Part shown: one piece after another, positions 18,628 through 26,170 of the stretch
Position numbering within the stretch: the stretch's first letter is position 1
Layout of the letters: each line of letters opens with the position of its first letter
Assembly: GCA_963977495.1 (NCBI GenBank)
Contig: CAXBOT010000001.1
Location: forward strand, 806,001-870,000
DNA length: 64,000 nt
Reading direction: 5' to 3'
Source of the DNA: UBA1672 sp963977495
Lineage (GTDB): Bacteria > Pseudomonadota > Alphaproteobacteria > Micavibrionales > Micavibrionaceae
Position numbers and translations under genes: made by a program
The notes under the pieces: generated by a model
Seen by the model: the letters and a program-made list of their open reading frames with translations, nothing else
Told to the model about the DNA's origin: nothing
Databases searched by the model: none

Positions 18628-20214
18628 CTAAAAGAGCCTTAGAATGGTTCTTTCTGAATTTGCCGCCAACCCCAAGGCAACCACGCCCAGAGTTTGCCTT
18701 ATCTGCGTCGCAAGAAGCTCTGCGCCGTCACGATTGGGGTCGGACAGCACCAAATCATCTGCACCCGCTCTGTGAGTTTTAATCTTCCCCTGCGTAAACT
18801 CAAGGCGGACATCTAATAAGGATATGCTCGTACTGAGCGAGGTTGAATACGCCCTTACATTTTCACGGGCATCTCTGATAGAGCTTATAATGGCGTCAAC
18901 ATCATCCAGATCGTTGAAATCAAACCGTTTCAAGCCTAATCCATTGGCACTTAAATCCTCCCCCTTGAGCTCCAGAAAATTTGATTTTTCCGGGTTAAAG
19001 TTTGTTTTGAGTGTGTCGTTACGTAATAAGCTCACGCCCCTATAATTTGCATCTATCGTCACCTTATCTATTTCCTCAAGAACCTTTTCATAATCGCTGT
19101 TGTAATAAGAATAGGATGTAGATGTGTTGATTGAACTTGCATGGCTTTCAAGCTCGCCTTGCGTGAGCGCTGTATTATGGATCGCGACATCAGATATGCG
19201 CCCCGCAAAATTAAACCCGTTTGCTGCGGAACTTTCGCCATCGTGAAATTGTGCACCGCCATTCATCCCGCCAATACCAACATCGCCGGAATGGGATGGA
19301 AAAAGGGCATCGCCCGCCAAAGTCACAGATCCCATTAAGGCACCATCGAGATAGCCGGAAAAACTATTGGCGGGCGCATCCAGGACAAAGGCCACATGAT
19401 ATGTTTGTCCCGCAACAATGGGGGCATTGATATTGATATTCGTAAATCTATTCGCGCCGCTATCATCTTCCGCAGTGACATAAAGGCTGCCGTTATCAAT
19501 ATAAATCGTCAGGCCGTTTACCTGTGCCCCCTCCTCATAAAGTATTTGTCTGGGCGTAGTGTTATCCGCGTTAAAAACAAGCTCAACGGTTCGCCTTGAA
19601 ATGCTGGAAAGATTAATCATGGACGAATCGCTTACGCTAATTCGATCGTTCACCCCATCAAACTGAACACTTGGGGACGCGCCATTAGGATAGAGCGCAG
19701 GCGCGTTGGCGGATGCACCGCTGCTATATGACGCCCCAACAGGCCCCGCAGCGCCGGAACCGTAATCTATAATAGGCCCTGCCGTTTCATTGAGGCGGTA
19801 ATAAACATCAGGAGCTTGGCTTAGTATTTGACTGCTTAGCGTTGGCCCGCTGTTATCCGTCTCTACTTTGTAAAGCGCAGGGTCGCTCTCTCCGATTGTT
19901 AAAAAATCTTTCGTTTTTTGGGCTATTGCCTCGGCCTGCCCCAATAGTCTTTCTGTTGCATCAAGACCGTGAAAAGTTTCCTCTAACGTTCGCTTACTTT
20001 GCGAGATGCCATCCAGAAGGCGGCTATAATCCGCCGCGGTGTTACTTAAGCTCAGTGAGGTAAAATAATTATGAGGATTGTCTAAGGCTGAGTTTACTTT
20101 TTTGCCTGTCGCCAGCTTTAATTGAACAGAATCAATAAGCCGCGCCGAGTTTTTAAGCGCAGTCAGGTTCTTTAAAAAAGATGCGTTTAGGATGTTTCCT
20201 ACAACCTTAACCAC
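18628..20214 (-). CDS. Flagellin-like protein with a LamG/concanavalin-type insert
   Basis: 528 residues. Residues 1-110 match the flagellin N-terminal D0/D1 helices (LKLATGKKVNSALDNPHNYF), and the last 100 match the C-terminal helices (VRAYSTSLSTSISLLDVRLE ... LLATQIRQTLGVVALGLA). In between, about residues 160-370, lies a beta-rich LamG_3/concanavalin-A-like module: VQFDGVNDRISV, TVELVFNADN, YHVAFVLDA, FSGYLDGALMGSV, GRISDVAIHNTAL. Start is GTG with AGAAGGA ahead. The helical ends should pack into the filament, with the lectin-like module displayed on its surface. No other flagellar gene is in the window. Confidence 0.78.
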   Translation of the reverse strand: MVKVVGNILNASFLKNLTALKNSARLIDSVQLKLATGKKVNSALDNPHNYFTSLSLSNTAADYSRLLDGISQSKRTLEETFHGLDATERLLGQAEAIAQKTKDFLTIGESDPALYKVETDNSGPTLSSQILSQAPDVYYRLNETAGPIIDYGSGAAGPVGASYSSGASANAPALYPNGASPSVQFDGVNDRISVSDSSMINLSSISRRTVELVFNADNTTPRQILYEEGAQVNGLTIYIDNGSLYVTAEDDSGANRFTNININAPIVAGQTYHVAFVLDAPANSFSGYLDGALMGSVTLAGDALFPSHSGDVGIGGMNGGAQFHDGESSAANGFNFAGRISDVAIHNTALTQGELESHASSINTSTSYSYYNSDYEKVLEEIDKVTIDANYRGVSLLRNDTLKTNFNPEKSNFLELKGEDLSANGLGLKRFDFNDLDDVDAIISSIRDARENVRAYSTSLSTSISLLDVRLEFTQGKIKTHRAGADDLVLSDPNRDGAELLATQIRQTLGVVALGLAANSERTILRLF

Positions 20215-20516
20215 ACAGAATCCTTCTGTTAATGTTTAGGTCATTTATACTAACATACAAGCGCTTAACTTATAATTAAACGAAACATGGTGCGTAATCT
20301 ATAGGCATAAGAATTCCCAAAAATCTACACGTTTAAGCTGTTTGAATACTCCGCGCGGTGCTCACTTCCACGCCATATTACAGATATAGTCGAAAAATTT
20401 GGCGGAAAACCACAGTATTTATACTTTTTTAATTTAAATATCGTAACTTTTGTATTCATAGATCAAACTGGGACTAAGCACATACGATTCACAAATACTC
20501 TTCGAAAAAGACGCTT
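20215..20516. other. Intergenic region between the flagellin-like and PAS genes
   Basis: About 300 A+T-rich bases between divergent genes. It must hold both promoters. I see no convincing sigma-28 or sigma-54 flagellin promoter, no repeats and no small ORF with a ribosome site. Confidence 0.4.
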
Positions 20517-20936
20517 TTGGCTGAAATAGAACAGCTCAATAATAAAATTTCTCAAATTGAAAAACAAAACCAAGCCATTCTAAACAACTCACCAGCATGT
20601 ACAAAAATAATTGATCTTGATTACAATTTACAATACATGAGCGCCAGCGGCATCAATGCCCTTGATATTGATGACATCACAAAATTTTACAATAAACCAT
20701 ATCCTTTAGAATTTTACCCCAGTTCGTTCAAAAGCGATATGGCGGCAAGCCTTAAGCAATGCAAGGAAACAAATAAAACTGTTATACACGAGGCGCCCAT
20801 TACTAATCGGCTGGGGAACACATTGTGGTTTCATTCCTCCATCGTGCCCATAAGTGATGACAGCGGAAATATAGAGTATTTCTTAGTGGTCTCCTCGGAC
20901 ATCACAGAATTCAAAAAGCCTTCTGAAACCTCATAG
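20517..20936 (+). CDS. Stand-alone PAS domain protein
   Basis: 139 residues: a short N-terminal coiled-coil, then one PAS domain (ILNNSPACTKIIDLDYNLQY ... LWFHSSIVPISDDSGNIEYF) ending in DITEFKK, the usual PAS exit. There is no kinase or cyclase domain. Start is TTG; no ATG is available before the PAS core and the ribosome site is weak, so the true N-terminus is uncertain. Its place beside a PAS kinase and three receivers suggests it belongs to that signalling group. Confidence 0.65.
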   Translation: MAEIEQLNNKISQIEKQNQAILNNSPACTKIIDLDYNLQYMSASGINALDIDDITKFYNKPYPLEFYPSSFKSDMAASLKQCKETNKTVIHEAPITNRLGNTLWFHSSIVPISDDSGNIEYFLVVSSDITEFKKPSETS

Positions 20937-21028
20937 AAATCCAAGAGTTTTAGAACAAACCCACACACTAAAACTCAATGGATGATGGGGCGATCAGAAA
21001 ATTGGAAATATGGGGTTATTTGTGAGAT

Positions 21029-21346
21029 TTATCTTAAGCTATCCAAATCCTCTATATCCGTCTGGCGTCCATCACAAATTGTCCATTCTTTTGGCGCCCC
21101 CGTGCATCCCTCCATGCACAGCCCTCCAGAGGTTCCGATGACCTCAAGGTTTTCATCCAAATAATAAGCCGGCCCGTCTACTGCTGCTCCACAATCCACA
21201 TAAACCATATCGTCGCACGTTCGAACGATTGTGCATTCAGAACCATACTTCATTCTGACCTGTACACTTTGATCTTTCATGGCAAATGCTGCTCCTGCAA
21301 TTCCAAAAGCCATAATCAAAAAAGCCAAAACTATTTTCTTTTTCAT
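21029..21346 (-). CDS. Small exported cysteine-containing protein
   Basis: 105 residues. The signal peptide is clear: KKK, a hydrophobic core, then GAAFA. The mature protein of about 85 residues has six cysteines (ECTIVRTCDD, VDCG, LCMEGC, TICDG), an even number that suggests disulfides in the periplasm. No family recognised. It is 16 bases downstream of another small gene on the same strand. Confidence 0.55.
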   Translation of the reverse strand: MKKKIVLAFLIMAFGIAGAAFAMKDQSVQVRMKYGSECTIVRTCDDMVYVDCGAAVDGPAYYLDENLEVIGTSGGLCMEGCTGAPKEWTICDGRQTDIEDLDSLR

Positions 21347-21362
21347 ACTTTGCCCTTATCAC

Positions 21363-21686
21363 TCATTTTTCATGCTCAAAATATGGATCTCCGTCCATCC
21401 AGTATATATCATACTTTTTTTGCAGTCTTTTTAGAAATGGCTCCATATCAGAAGCTAAGTTAACAGCTTGGAGAGAGTCTACCCCATAAACATCAGAATA
21501 TGTTTCATCTAAGCCTTCAACTATAACATGGCACCCAAAACACCCTTTCCCAACAGGAAAATTCACTGTGCTTTGGTCTACTAGAAAGGGCTCGCTTATT
21601 CGAATAGAAAACTCCTTTAGAACACTGTCTCCTTTTGTAGAGTACTGAAGTTTTCTTTCTGCTATAAATTTTTCCATACTGGCCAT
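21363..21686 (-). CDS. Hypothetical protein, perhaps DUF6968-like
   Basis: 107 soluble residues. The pattern CFGCHVIVEGLDE ... VYGVDSLQAVNLASDMEPFL recalls the DUF6968 type (a beta-sheet core followed by a YGVDSxQAL helix). I judge this from the pattern alone. It precedes the exported cysteine protein on the same strand and is the last gene before the tRNA fragment. Confidence 0.45.
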   Translation of the reverse strand: MASMEKFIAERKLQYSTKGDSVLKEFSIRISEPFLVDQSTVNFPVGKGCFGCHVIVEGLDETYSDVYGVDSLQAVNLASDMEPFLKRLQKKYDIYWMDGDPYFEHEK

Positions 21687-21781
21687 TGCCCCCTAGCATA
21701 CGCGCTTGGACTATGAGTGCTCTGCGCTATGCTCACTAAGCTCCATACGGTAGATATTACCGCACATAAGGTGACGCCGTC

Positions 21782-21800
21782 CAGACTTCATAGAAGTCTG
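21782..21800. repeat. Perfect 8-bp hairpin left of the tRNA fragment
   Basis: CAGACTTC-ATA-GAAGTCTG. It lies 62 bases past the tRNA 3' end when read on the minus strand, so it may be the old tRNA-Val terminator stem; however, no T-run follows. Confidence 0.35.
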
Positions 21801-21861
21801 TAGCGCACCTGAAAAGCGAAGATATTAGAAGATATTAAGCGATGTCTAAGGAAGGTCTAAA

Positions 21862-21907
21862 TGGTGGGTGATGACGGGATCGAACCGCCGACCCTCTCGG
21901 TGTAAAC
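21862..21907 (-). mobile_element. Attachment site: 3' fragment of tRNA-Val(UAC)
   Basis: On the minus strand this reads from the anticodon loop TTTACAC (anticodon TAC) through the stem half CGAGA, variable bases GGGTC, the T arm GGCGG-TTCGATC-CCGTC, and the acceptor half ATCACCC plus ACCA. The 5' half of the tRNA (acceptor, D arm, 5' anticodon strand) is missing: the bases before the loop are CTGTG, not a complement of CGAGA. A tRNA cut exactly at the anticodon loop is the usual trace of tyrosine-integrase insertion. With this orientation the element lies to the right and the restored tRNA should be at its far end. Confidence 0.8.
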
Positions 21908-21911
21908 ACAG

Positions 21912-22010
21912 TTACTGCCCCTTAAAACGGCAGAAAATCAGGCCAATTCCCTACCCTAAATAACAAGTGCGAATCGAAAATTAACGTTTTTACTGCCCCA
22001 TAACTGCCCC
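21912..22010 (+). repeat. Three ACTGCCCC repeats inside the element border
   Basis: TTACTGCCCC at 21912-21921 and again at 21990-21999, and TAACTGCCCC at 22001-22010. Direct repeats this close to the crossover point resemble the arm-type sites that tyrosine integrases bind. The function is inferred from position only. Confidence 0.4.
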
Positions 22011-22324
22011 AAACTATGTAAAACAAAAACACCAAATAGCGTCTAGAAGATGATACAAGCCCTTCAAATACTAAATCTTCATCCTTAAGATAAGTTGGTT
22101 GCAGGGGCTCGCAACATTTTAATACTGCTTTTCAATAAGATCGAAGCGGAAGACCTAAGAACTTTTAATTCTTTCAATAACTTAATGAATAATCAAGAAT
22201 AGGACGGCTGCGTGTATCTCGGTCAAAATTTAATTAAAAGAAACAAATATAGAGTCCACGAGCCTTGATAAAATCATGCTAATTTTGCATCGCTAGAAGT
22301 TACCCCCCACAACTACGCTGTTTT
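22011..22324. other. Non-coding stretch at the element edge
   Basis: About 310 A+T-rich bases with no ORF that has a start and ribosome site. A short inverted repeat GTTGC...GCAAC (near 22093-22110) is the only structure noted. This is probably the attachment/recombination region or decayed DNA. Confidence 0.4.
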
Positions 22325-22528
22325 TCAAGACTTCAGCTCAAATTCTAAAGTTGAATGCTCGATTCCAAGATCTTCATAGAGCATAGACTTCAACTTTGGT
22401 TTTAACTCGTCCATATCAACTTTACCATTCAGGACAATGTGGGCTTCAAGGGCATTGCGTTGTTCATCTACTCTAGTATTCATATCCACCTGCAGTCGCT
22501 GACCCTGAATAACACCTTTCCTGAAGAT
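22325..22528 (-). pseudogene. C-terminal remnant of a cation diffusion facilitator (CzcD/ZitB-like)
   Basis: About 67 open codons ending in TGA. The reading contains RNALEAHIVLNG, a Leu/Lys-rich helix, and YEDLGIEHSTLEFE. This matches the cytoplasmic C-terminal domain of cation diffusion facilitators (pattern aLtaHlv ... fgIeHsTiqlE). No membrane part is present: an in-frame stop lies just upstream, and no gene continues on that strand. A fragment at the element border suggests it was cut by an insertion or deletion. The only ATG (22483) lacks a ribosome site. Confidence 0.45.
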
Positions 22529-22604
22529 TTAAACTTTGCGACACCACTAACGTATTCTATGCTTATAATACTTTCTTGTTTTAGATTAGGTGATAAAGAA
22601 GACT

Positions 22605-23240
22605 ATGAAGAAATTGAGCAACACTGTTTTTTACAATTCAACTAGATTTGGATTAATTATTTGCATGCTGATCATAACAGTCGGTTGTAACAATACTGAA
22701 ACACCTCGTGAAAAATATCGTAATGACCTGAGAGAGATTGTAGGTCGTTTAGTTCAAAAATTAAATTATGTCGGAACTGATGCCGAAGAAGAAGTAAAAA
22801 CAGCCGTTACTTTTGATGGGCGATCAAAAAATACGACCATCATGATTCCACGCTCATCGGGTATCAATATAATTCTTAAAGAATTTGAAGACCATCTAAA
22901 CCGTGCATCGGACGAGTTTGTATCGCAGGATCTTGAGGGTTTCGACGAATGGGGAATTATATTGAAGAATGATATTGAAGAATACAAAGAGCGCATTAAG
23001 AAAGTAACTGAACAAATAAAGTCACGTAAAGAAATAGCCGCATATAAGAATAATTTTATTGTTTCAGACATCATGAATATGGGCGTAAAGATAGAAATTA
23101 ATGATGGAGGAGAGCTTTATTTATTGTTAGGGAACGGTGAGCAAACCACGACGTATTTTCCCAATAAAACTTTTGATTTTGATGTGGATTCCTGGCTTCA
23201 GGCAGTAAAGGCACGATCACAAAAATTTCAGAAAAATTAA
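22605..23240 (+). CDS. Putative lipoprotein of unknown function
   Basis: 211 residues from the ATG at 22605 (AAAGAAG upstream); a GTG five codons earlier is less likely. The N-terminus is a lipoprotein signal with a fair lipobox (TVG-C28). The mature part is charged, with a coiled-coil of about 50 residues (FEDHLNRASDEF ... EYKERIKKVTEQIKSRKE), and ends in a small beta-rich domain. No family recognised. It is nine bases upstream of the next gene, so the two form an operon. Confidence 0.55.
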   Translation: MKKLSNTVFYNSTRFGLIICMLIITVGCNNTETPREKYRNDLREIVGRLVQKLNYVGTDAEEEVKTAVTFDGRSKNTTIMIPRSSGINIILKEFEDHLNRASDEFVSQDLEGFDEWGIILKNDIEEYKERIKKVTEQIKSRKEIAAYKNNFIVSDIMNMGVKIEINDGGELYLLLGNGEQTTTYFPNKTFDFDVDSWLQAVKARSQKFQKN

Positions 23241-23249
23241 GGTGCAGAC

Positions 23250-24500
23250 ATGGCTGAACAAAATGAGAAAAACTCAAAAACACCTGAGGAGGAAGTATCT
23301 CGGGGAATATTGGATATGGGGTTTTTCGAAACGATTAAATGGGCACTTCTTGTAGGGTTTTGCGCTGCTGCTCTCACTACTGGCAAAGAGAAACTTGAGC
23401 AATTTGGTCGTTGGATCGATGGCGAAACAATAAACCCTGCGGTTATCGCTGAAGAACCCATGCTGCCTGGTTCCAGAACAATAAAAACAGATGTTTTGGA
23501 TATGGGTCCTCTTCAAATTTCCATCGATAAAAACTGGCGTACCGTCGAGTCCTTAAATTTAAACTTTATTCGCAATATCGTCACTCATTATAAAGGGATT
23601 TTCGATTTTTCATTAGGCAGCACAAATGAGAAATCACCATTCCTTTTAAGCACCCCCAAAATGTATACTGTATTCTTACCAAATGATGCCGGGCACGCTT
23701 TTTCTCTTCACCAACGTGTATTTTTAAGGGTTTCCATTGATATAAAAGACACCATATCTGCTTTGGATTCCCTTACCGAACAACAACGAAAGAACACTTT
23801 AATGCAGTTTGGCTCTGCCTCCCCAGCACCAGATCAAAACGTGATCGTTTCAGGAAATATTGATAAAGACGTGGTAAGTCCTGATGATATTTTTGATCAA
23901 GCACTATCCAGTCAACTTGTCTTATTGTCTGGAATGCAAAATGAGGGTTTTTCTGTGAACATCAACCATCTCAGCCGTTCACAAATTGGATCCTATACAA
24001 TCGCAGAAATAGATTACACCTATACCATGGAGCAGCAAGAACAGCGCCTAAGGACAACCTTATACTGGCATTATAAGGATGGAAATCCCTGGGGGGATCT
24101 AGGCATCTTCTATGTGGACTACAACGAAAAAGCGGCAGCAAAGCATAAAAGAGCAATCAAGGCTATGTTTTCATCCCTTGCCTTAAAAGAAGGTGATCAG
24201 AAAATATGGACAGGTCAAAAAAGCCCTGCTTCGACCGACAATCAAATAATGTCCTTTGTGGGCATAGAGGTTGATGAATTAAAACTTAAGGCTATGGGGT
24301 TGAACATCAAGAAGGTAGAAGAAATTTTAAAATCAAAGATTCCCACTCCGCTGGAGGATGTACAGGACATTGAATTAATATCAGGTGGTGAAAACCGTGT
24401 ATTATTAAGAGATATAGCTAGAATTGATCCTCTAAGTCGGCATGGCCAAAAAATTCAGGACTTCAACAGCATTATACTAACCGTTACGCCGAGACGGTAA
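23250..24500 (+). CDS. Hypothetical membrane-anchored protein, 416 residues
   Basis: A good ribosome site (AAGGTG) precedes the ATG. One hydrophobic segment near residues 28-46 (KWALLVGFCAAALTTG) follows a short polar N-terminus, so the bulk should be periplasmic. The C-terminal 90 residues contain VEEILKSKIPTPLEDVQDIE and NRVLLRDIARIDP, which recall the porter-subdomain strands of RND pumps only faintly. No family assigned. It forms a pair with the lipoprotein ahead of it, and both may act at the cell envelope. Confidence 0.5.
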   Translation: MAEQNEKNSKTPEEEVSRGILDMGFFETIKWALLVGFCAAALTTGKEKLEQFGRWIDGETINPAVIAEEPMLPGSRTIKTDVLDMGPLQISIDKNWRTVESLNLNFIRNIVTHYKGIFDFSLGSTNEKSPFLLSTPKMYTVFLPNDAGHAFSLHQRVFLRVSIDIKDTISALDSLTEQQRKNTLMQFGSASPAPDQNVIVSGNIDKDVVSPDDIFDQALSSQLVLLSGMQNEGFSVNINHLSRSQIGSYTIAEIDYTYTMEQQEQRLRTTLYWHYKDGNPWGDLGIFYVDYNEKAAAKHKRAIKAMFSSLALKEGDQKIWTGQKSPASTDNQIMSFVGIEVDELKLKAMGLNIKKVEEILKSKIPTPLEDVQDIELISGGENRVLLRDIARIDPLSRHGQKIQDFNSIILTVTPRR

Positions 24501-24537
24501 TTACTCATGTTCCTTTTAAAAAACGCTTGTTCATATC

Positions 24538-24948
24538 TCAATCACCAAACTGCACAGGGTCACCGTTCCTGTTAAAAGCTACAAAATTGGATAAATCGCC
24601 GCCACTCTCTACAGTTTGAACCATCCTCTTTAGCGGCTGGGTAGCATCATCTGAGCTTGGAACCATGCCGTTACGGCCAGAAAGACAAGCTATTAGTACT
24701 ATGTGCCAATCTTGCTCCATGCTTTCAGATTCTGTCACGAGATCCGAAAAACTAGCCAATTCATCCAAAGTTTTATCAGTACACATAATAGGTTCTAGTT
24801 CTCCCCCTTCACTGGAATGAAGGCGAGTTTCTTTTTTACCTTTATGATCTTTAGGTTGGGACGACCTTAAGAAAACAAATAAGACGCGTTGTGGCTCGGG
24901 CTGTTGCTTTGCGACAGTTAACAAAGTTTCGTAATTGGTTATATAAAT
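24538..24948 (-). CDS. Conserved small protein with a probable ATT start
   Basis: 136 residues if translation starts at ATT (24946-24948). The core pattern KQQPEPQRVLFVF ... MCTDKTLDELASF ... WHIVLIACLSG ... FNRNGDPVQF matches, from memory, a widespread small family often mislabelled 'ribonucleotide reductase subunit alpha', although it has no RNR domain. In that family the N-terminus begins about nine residues before the AxQQPEPQ motif, which falls on ATT TAT ATA. A near-perfect ribosome site (AAAGGGAG) lies seven bases before this ATT, and no ATG, GTG or TTG fits there. The first conventional start (TTG, 24924) would cut eight residues. It is last in the hemN-ubiM operon, function unknown. 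Confidence 0.6.
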   Translation of the reverse strand: MYITNYETLLTVAKQQPEPQRVLFVFLRSSQPKDHKGKKETRLHSSEGGELEPIMCTDKTLDELASFSDLVTESESMEQDWHIVLIACLSGRNGMVPSSDDATQPLKRMVQTVESGGDLSNFVAFNRNGDPVQFGD

Positions 24949-24977
24949 TTTTAGGCTCCCTTTAATTTCTATTAAAA

Positions 24978-26156
24978 CTACTTTGCATTTAACTCAGTTA
25001 GCTGGTCCATAATAAGACGTTTTGCTGGACCAATACGATTGCCCAATCTCAACAAAGATCGACGCATAATTTTTGCAGTGCGCGTCTCCTTTGTATACAA
25101 ACGCACAAGTGCATTCGTCCCGTGATACAAGGGAAGACTAACCCTTCGATGTCTACGATTATAACGTTCTAGAGTGGCTTGTGAAGAAAACGCATAACCT
25201 GTATGCAAAGCTGTTTTTATCTCTTCACTCAGAGCATGGGCACTACGAAGCCCCAAATTAAAGCCGTGAGCAGTGACAGGATGCATACCGACAGCAGCAT
25301 CCCCTATAAGCGCATACCGATTAGCATAAAAAGTTTTAGCGTGGCTTGCCACAAGTGGATAAGGAAAAAGTTTACTTGTAAGCTTCATGGCACCAAAGCG
25401 CCCTTCTATACGATACTCAATATCTTTGGAGAAATCTTCATCTGTCATACTTAAAACTCCGTTACATTCCTCGGATTTAAGCGTAATTACAATAGAAACC
25501 TGATTATTATTCATGGGAAGAACGGCCAGAGTACGATCAAAATGAAAACATTCATAAGCAGTGTCATTGTGAGGTAACTCAACTTGCATAGTGCAAACGA
25601 TGCAAGTCCGTCCAAAATCAAATATAGATGTTGGAATCCCAACCATACTGCGTGTTGTTGAGAACCTTGAATCTGCTGAAACAATAAGTGAGGCATTCAA
25701 ACGTTCTCCACCTTCAATTTCCACCCAAGCCTGCTCTTGGTCAGACCCAATTTTGGTAACCTGTGTGTTATCCATAATTTTAATATTATCCGCGTCCTCA
25801 ACCGACTCGTAAGACGCTTTTTTAATCAGGTTATTGGAAACCATAAAGCCAAGATTGTCTGCACTGGTTTCTTGATAGTTAAAAGATAGGGCATAAGAAG
25901 ATTTTCCATTCAGAACCTTGGCCGTTTTAATCAAAGAAATTCGTTCATCTGGAATGAGTTCCCAAATACCAAGATTATTCAAAATAGACTGAGATAAATG
26001 TGTCAAAGCAATCTCTCGGCCATCATATGGCGGATCAGCTAGAGTTTTTTTGGATTGCTTTTCAATTAAGAGGACATTGAGATTTGCATCACAGACATCT
26101 TTTGCAAAACAAAGCCCTGCTGGCCCTCCTCCAATAATGATAATGTCCTGTTTCAT
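24978..26156 (-). CDS. ubiM: FAD-dependent ubiquinone hydroxylase, UbiM-like
   Basis: 392 residues of the UbiH/UbiF/UbiM flavoprotein monooxygenase family. The dinucleotide motif GGGPAG is at residues 9-14, the UbiM-like DGREIALTH at 45-53, and the second FAD motif RYALIGDAAVGMHP about residues 280-293, followed by HGFNLGLRSA. The pattern VLNGKSSYALSF ... MVSNNLIKKA fits UbiM (5-demethoxyubiquinol hydroxylase) better than UbiH. The enzyme would hydroxylate the quinone ring using O2 at the inner membrane face. It follows hemN by 14 bases. In an anaerobic gene set an O2-using step is notable; it may adapt quinone synthesis to low oxygen. Confidence 0.65.
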   Translation of the reverse strand: MKQDIIIIGGGPAGLCFAKDVCDANLNVLLIEKQSKKTLADPPYDGREIALTHLSQSILNNLGIWELIPDERISLIKTAKVLNGKSSYALSFNYQETSADNLGFMVSNNLIKKASYESVEDADNIKIMDNTQVTKIGSDQEQAWVEIEGGERLNASLIVSADSRFSTTRSMVGIPTSIFDFGRTCIVCTMQVELPHNDTAYECFHFDRTLAVLPMNNNQVSIVITLKSEECNGVLSMTDEDFSKDIEYRIEGRFGAMKLTSKLFPYPLVASHAKTFYANRYALIGDAAVGMHPVTAHGFNLGLRSAHALSEEIKTALHTGYAFSSQATLERYNRRHRRVSLPLYHGTNALVRLYTKETRTAKIMRRSLLRLGNRIGPAKRLIMDQLTELNAK

Positions 26157-26170
26157 ACCTGTTTTCCGTT

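Noticed and set aside
21823..21840. Direct repeat of AGATATTA near the tRNA fragment
   Set aside because: Eight bases, twice, in A+T-rich DNA; likely chance.
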